A stretch of DNA of 64,000 nucleotides from Zychaea mexicana (lineage: Eukaryota > Mucoromycota > Mucoromycetes > Mucorales > Lichtheimiaceae): the NCBI RefSeq assembly GCF_025766255.1, contig NW_026516704.1, positions 1-64,000 of the forward strand, read 5' to 3'. Position 1 is the stretch's first letter. Every line of letters begins with the position of its first letter. The notes under the pieces were generated by a model. That model did not search any database, had not been told where the DNA came from, and saw only the letters and a program-made list of their open reading frames with translations. Both the position numbers and the translations under genes were made by a program. Positions 59,318-64,000 of the stretch are shown here, piece by piece.

Positions 59318-62300
59318 TTAAAGATGGTTTCTGTCTCCTAAAATCTCCTGTTGGTGCTTTCCATTAACCATGCCAGGCCAGATAATGTGCTGCCTGACCT
59401 GGTTTCTCGCTCTAGTTTCTGACAAAAGTCCAACAAAATCAGTGATGGATTCTGCTTCAACGACATATAGTTTCTCAGTACTCGATCCCGTCAAATACAG
59501 AGAGCCTGTCGTTTTCTCGAGGTTGGGCTGATAAATTCCGATTAACGCCAGCTTTTTCGTATTGCCAGCGCTTATTATGGTACCAGATTTGACATATGTG
59601 AAATAAAAATAGATTTTGCCAAAATATGCCTTCTCCGCAAAGACGACATCTGAATTTATACCACGCCTGGCCCTCCTACATTCACACAAAAAGTTATGTA
59701 TTGAAAATTCTTCTCACTTGATGATGCTTTTACCAAAGTACCTGTCGATTTCCATCTCAAGGCGCACCATGTATGCCATTCGATGCTTTGAATGGTGATG
59801 TAGCTTGCTAGAATAGATGCTGTGGTTGAGCCAAAGCCGCCCACTGATATAGATTTCGGTCGTAGCATATGGAAGGGGATCGACATCGTTTATGCGTGTA
59901 CGGTAGCTTTCAAGCGCTTCGTAAAAGACGCACTTGCTTATGCCTGCAATGCTTTCTTGAAATGCAGCCAATTCCATCCTGTTCAAATTACCCCAAAGTT
60001 CAGGTGCAGATGAATCTTCCTTGTCTCCGTATGACCATGCTTTTTCTAATTGTTGCTGGTGTTCATGTGGGTTATCGTCATTTTGTAAGGCATTACTTTG
60101 AATAGCTGCGTCTATATAGCGCGCTCGAGCAAGCGATAACATGATATTCGATGCATTTGTTCCTGGGCTGGCAGTGGAACTGATATGTTGGCTGTACCAT
60201 CCAATCATTCGCTCCAAGCATCGTGCACTATAGTATCGTAGTGGCCCCATCTTCGCGATCATGTCCGGAATATGTGCTAAGTAATGCTGGTTCGGTGTGA
60301 ATATGGCCACTTTGAGAACCTTGTCAACTCGGATAAGCTTGGTCAAATAGGCGTGCCATTGTAGTATACCGCTAATAACATATTGAATATAACGATTAAT
60401 TCAGGATTAGCTTTCTAACTACTGTCAATATTTACTTACATGCGAATCGTTTTGACATCTTGTTCATATAAGGAGTACTGCAATGACAGCTGACAAGAAC
60501 GAATTAAGCCCAAGAGTCTTGCTCTTGCAGTATCGTTGGCGATATGCGGTGCAACAATCGTTGGTACAACATAAAGCATGAAATCAAGCCAATCCACTGC
60601 CCTAACCCTTGATGACCCGGTCAAACTACGATAACTCCCTTGAAATGCGGTCGGAACTTCTGCTCGTGATTGCTCTAAATCGTGCATGATCTTTTGTATG
60701 ATGCTCTCTGGTATGTCAAATGGACTATTTTTGGGTACACTATTGATGACAACAGTGTATGTACCACGAAATAGTTGAAGTAGTTGTTCCGCAATACCAT
60801 GACCGAGTAAGTGCATTTCGTCCATTCCAAAGAATTCAGGGCCTGTAAAGCTATCCAATCCAGCCATAGCGGATGGCGAATGAACACCAGGCTAAAAGCA
60901 ATAAGAGAAGATTGTTACTAAGAGCAAATACAGCTATAAGAGTAAGTAGAGCAAGTTTGAACAATACATGTGTACCTCATTCGCGTTTTTATAACCCTCC
61001 TTTGAGCGCCAAGGTGCTGATACGTTGGGAAAATATATCCCTCCTCTGTTGTTACCTTCTGGGTGTTCCCCTTTTACTAAGCACATCCGACAACCATCGA
61101 ACGACATATGCCCAGTGTGACATGCCAAAGCTGCTACACCAGGTATATCCCCTGTAGCCAAAAGGAGGTGTACACGAGCATGGACAATGCTACCGTCATT
61201 GATCTGCACTTCCATTCCTTCATTTTGCAATATAGTGAGCTCCCTCATCGTTGGCTCCAAGAAACTCCAAATGTGATTCGGTTTTCGCGGACCTGGTATA
61301 AGGCATATTTGCAACATATTCTTTTTCTCATATCTATTATAATATATGTAACTTGTCAATGGCCTTTTATATTTGTTGAGGATTGGGTTTCAAACAGTAG
61401 TTTATACCTGATGGAAGGGTCAAAGTTCAGAACAGTGCAGTGGATAATAGTCATTTTGCATCCAGCATTATTTTTGAATGGCTGAAATGCATCGGCATAA
61501 AGAGCTATGGCAATGTCGTACTTCCCACTGAATAAGGAGGCCCGCATCTTTTGGTACACTGATCCATCCAGGACATCACAAAGCTTTCCTTCAGAGTGTA
61601 CGTAATTATGTCGGTAAAGTAGAAGATCGCGTGTTTCGGGATTGTGTAATAAATATGCAAGTTGAGAAGCAAGTGAAAGCTGCTCAATTGTTGCTCGTGG
61701 CAACGTGTTTGAGTCAGCAATGTATCTCGGTGTGGAACAGTAATCGCATACGTTGCTGAAATCAGCTTCAGTGTACATCTTGCAACTTTTTTCGCAGATG
61801 TGGTAAATTGTTGGCTGGACTGGATAGATATCTTCCATCACACTTTTCGATCGGTATTGTGAATGTACATGTTCATGGGCTATTATATGGGTTGTCAATA
61901 TAATCTATCTCGCAATCCAGTATGCTGACAGTGATTGACATACCAGGATCAATGCTTGAAATGATCTCATTCATAAGACCAAGGTATTCCATGTGTGCTG
62001 CTCTGGAAACCGGAAAATTTTCAAAGATCCGCTGTGCTTTCATGCTGATAATTTCCATCGGTCTTGGAATGATGGCATCTGAAAATTCGAACCTCAGTAG
62101 CTTGCCGCTATTGCTGGTTTCACTTCTGTCCCTTTCTGCGAAGTCAAAAATGAAACTTTGATAGCTGCTCTAATCTTGTGTTTTGCTATATTACGAATAC
62201 GTACCATCTCCTCTCGGTATCTGCTTTGGCTGTTCTTGTTGTTCCTCGATTTGAATGGTGTTGGGTAATTCATTTGGGTGACAGTAACTTGTTGATGCAT

Positions 62301-62704
62301 GCAATGTAGTACTGTAACTTTGTTGCAAATAACTAGCATCTATCCTATGCCCGTTAACGATCGCCGCATCACTCTCACGTTCAATAGAATCTTCCGGTTG
62401 ATCGGGCGATGAAAGTACTTGTTCGAGATGCTGTCTCTGTAATGGCCTGATGCAAAAAGACACGTTCAGTTAATTAATTAACCATGTCGAAGTGCTAGCT
62501 GCATTACCTCGAAACTAAGCTAGAATCGGCGCAATCATCGGTTCTTCTCTTTTTTCTCTGATATTCACGAAGACAAAGCGCTGCATGCGTGCGGAAATAG
62601 TCTTTATTAACAGCTTGGCGACACCAACCGCATGCTATGGTTTCTCCAGGGTTCAATGATCGCTTTTGGCGTTTACGATACTTGTTTGGCAGCCCAGAAG
62701 TCAT
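59318..62704 (-). CDS. CACTA (En/Spm) transposase, tnp2-like
   Basis: About nine exons from the start at 62704. N-terminus: basic, with a zinc-binding CGWCRQAVNKDYFRTHAALC. Then a Gln/Ser-rich spacer and the tnp2 core: ASLFSGKYDIAIALYADAFQ, KMTIIHCTVLNFDPSIR, IYHICEKSCKMY with VCDYC, ICLIPGPRKPNHIWSFLEP, LLLATGDIPGVAALACHTGH, SFDGCRMC, FFGMDEMHLLGHG, and a C-terminal HAYLTKLIRVDK...FTPNQHYLAHIPDMIAKMGP followed by ERMIGWYSQHISS. The last exon starts after a donor inside EIDR and ends at 59318. All frames joined stay open, so this copy may be intact. The catalytic Asp residues expected in this family lie in YADAFQ and GMDEMH. It is divergently arranged with the coiled-coil gene at 62943. Confidence 0.75.
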
Positions 62705-62942
62705 TATATATTTGTTTAGTAACAGAGAAAAAGTTGTATTGTAACGGAGCTCTTTTATATAGATTGCAATGAAAAGTGGAGTGGTGGTGGTACAGCTGCG
62801 GAACGCGTAGATCGCAATGAACAGTGGAGTGATGGTGGTACAGCTGCGGAACGCGTGTTGGCGACGCGCAAACATAAAAAAAAGATTGTTCAGCCGTTTT
62901 GAACTGTGCGCTTTCCGCTCTTCTTCCTCTTTTCTCTCTCAC
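62705..62942. promoter_or_regulatory. Bidirectional promoter of the CACTA genes
   Basis: 238 bp between divergent starts, containing two tandem copies of a 48-bp unit (62761-62808 and 62809-62856). Confidence 0.55.
62761..62856 (+). repeat. Two-copy 48-bp tandem repeat
   Basis: Both units run from AGAT(T/C)GCAATGAA to GCTGCGGAACGCGT and differ at a few positions. Confidence 0.85.
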
Positions 62943-63777
62943 ATGGCACCACTTCCCCGAGCAACTATTCAAGCTTTGCTTGAAAATATACAATCTCTTT
63001 CCCAGCGCTTTGAATCACTTACTGACAGCGTTAACCAAGTTCAAGAAACTCAAAGAGAACTTATCAACAGCTTAACAAATATCCAAGAAAATCAAGAAAA
63101 TATGCGTCAAACCATTGACACTCTCATCAGCGACCAAGAAAGCCCAGCACCGCTTCAAGAAGATACTCAAGATGGGATACTTCTAGGCTCTACAAGGAGA
63201 AGAGATATTGACCGCCCGTTTCAGATCGTAAACGGAAGAAGGCGTGCGGCTGAATTGGACGTAAGGGTGATTGAACGGATGATACACCGCGAGTTTTTCC
63301 ACGCAGACCAAGTTTGTGCTGAGAATGCCATCATCAATATGCATACTGCTTTGATGGAATCCGTTAACAACCTTCGCAATTCACTCGGCGTCAATGATTA
63401 CAGTATTCCTTGGAGTGAGATTGATCGCACTTTGCAGCTTCAAGCCATCAAGGACCTGGAAGATAGCTTGTTGCCTTTGAGTATAGGACTTGATCGATGT
63501 AAAAACTCATGGGCTGCATCCTTTTTGATGGCGTACAAATGGGGTTATTTATTCCAATATCGTAAACGAAGGGTCAGTTTAGAGCGTGCTGCGGCGTCAA
63601 GACAAGTAAGGCAATGCGCAGCATGTACAGTATCTTTATGTCTACGTGTGTATGTCATTGACCATTATTTCTTTTATAACGTCATTCAATAACGCGCAGG
63701 ATCCGGACAGCCATCAGCATTCAGACGATGCGACAACGTCGTCTTCAGTACATTCTACTGTCTCATCAAATAGGTAG
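62943..63777 (+). CDS. Coiled-coil partner protein of the CACTA element
   Basis: First exon from 62943 to about 63606 with MAPLPRATIQALLENIQ, a heptad-rich coiled coil to about residue 60 (FESLTDSVNQVQETQRELI, ENMRQTIDTLI), then a globular part with RVIERMIHREFF, AIINMHTALMESVNNLRN, DYSIPWSEIDRTLQ and WAASFLMAYKWGYLF. After an intron a Ser/Asp-rich exon (DPDSHQHSDDATTSSS) reaches TAG at 63775-63777. A GTAGGC at 63774 could splice on, giving a longer protein beyond the window. In CACTA elements a second DNA-binding protein (TnpA-like) often accompanies the transposase; this is a likely counterpart by position only. The upstream in-frame GTG/ATG region was not used because it reads through the promoter repeat. 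Confidence 0.5.
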
Positions 63778-64000
63778 GCCAATCGTGACATCAAATAATT
63801 TGATAGCTTAGCGCATGACGTACTGATAAAGCCTTTCTTCATGGGACCTGGAAGCGAAAATTATCAAGACCAAGACCGGCCTACATGTCGCCGCCGCCGC
63901 CGTTTTCACTAACATGATATACCGTATACTGTTTACATATAGGTACTCTTTGGACCCTTCTTCCCTTGCAATCCATTTTTTCTTTTTTCCCAACATGTCT
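63778..64000. other. Right-edge sequence
   Basis: No independent gene is seen. It includes a possible acceptor (TATAG at about 63941) that would continue the coiled-coil gene past the window end. Confidence 0.35.

Overview
The window is nuclear DNA of a filamentous fungus, most likely an early-diverging one (Mucoromycota, Mucorales-like). This is inferred from gene and intron style: almost every gene is cut by 40-170 nt GT-AG introns, genes are 0.2-2.5 kb apart on both strands, and proteins carry long Gln, Thr, Ser and Asp/Glu runs. No rRNA, CRISPR array or convincing tRNA was seen.

Bases 1-43,000 form an ordinary gene-dense euchromatic region. In order it holds: an 8-oxoguanine DNA glycosylase (OGG1, -) head-to-head with an FHA-domain checkpoint kinase (Rad53/Cds1/Chk2, +); a DDHD phospholipase (+); a hexokinase (-); a two-domain ABC ATPase (+); a mitochondrial dicarboxylate carrier (-); mitochondrial GatC (-); an acidic zinc-finger protein (-); a WD40 protein (+); a tiny membrane protein (-); a decayed cytochrome P450 (+); a polytopic membrane protein (+); a Dal5/Tna1-type transporter (-); a secreted protein (+); a GT77-like Golgi glycosyltransferase (-); an aldehyde dehydrogenase (+); a septin (-); and a small Ser/Pro-rich protein (+). 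Most were rebuilt exon by exon; spliced lengths of the intact genes are multiples of three and the motifs run on across the junctions.

Bases 44,484-64,000 are different: a mosaic of mobile and decayed DNA. First comes a 5.0-kb element bounded by 52-bp terminal inverted repeats (48/52 identical) with GGTCATCGCC-type subterminal repeats; it carries an unrecognised zinc-binding-like gene and a pogo/Tigger transposase. Next are two gene systems, each preceded by related pyrimidine-rich tandem repeats: a decayed gene of unknown function, then a long multi-exon gene in which a tyrosine-recombinase domain is joined to a RecQ-like helicase. That helicase stops before motif VI, and immediately downstream lies a CACTA/tnp2-type transposase gene with a divergent coiled-coil partner gene running to the window end. 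Several stop codons in this part and in the P450 region sit where CAA or CAG (Gln) would fit, which suggests C-to-T decay.

The most unusual content is the tyrosine recombinase-RecQ fusion region (52.5-59.0 kb) and the 5-kb inverted-repeat element (44.5-49.5 kb). Smaller curiosities are a 6-nt microexon, a split initiator exon with only 4 coding bases, a GC-AG intron, and a P-loop Lys-to-Arg change in the ABC protein.
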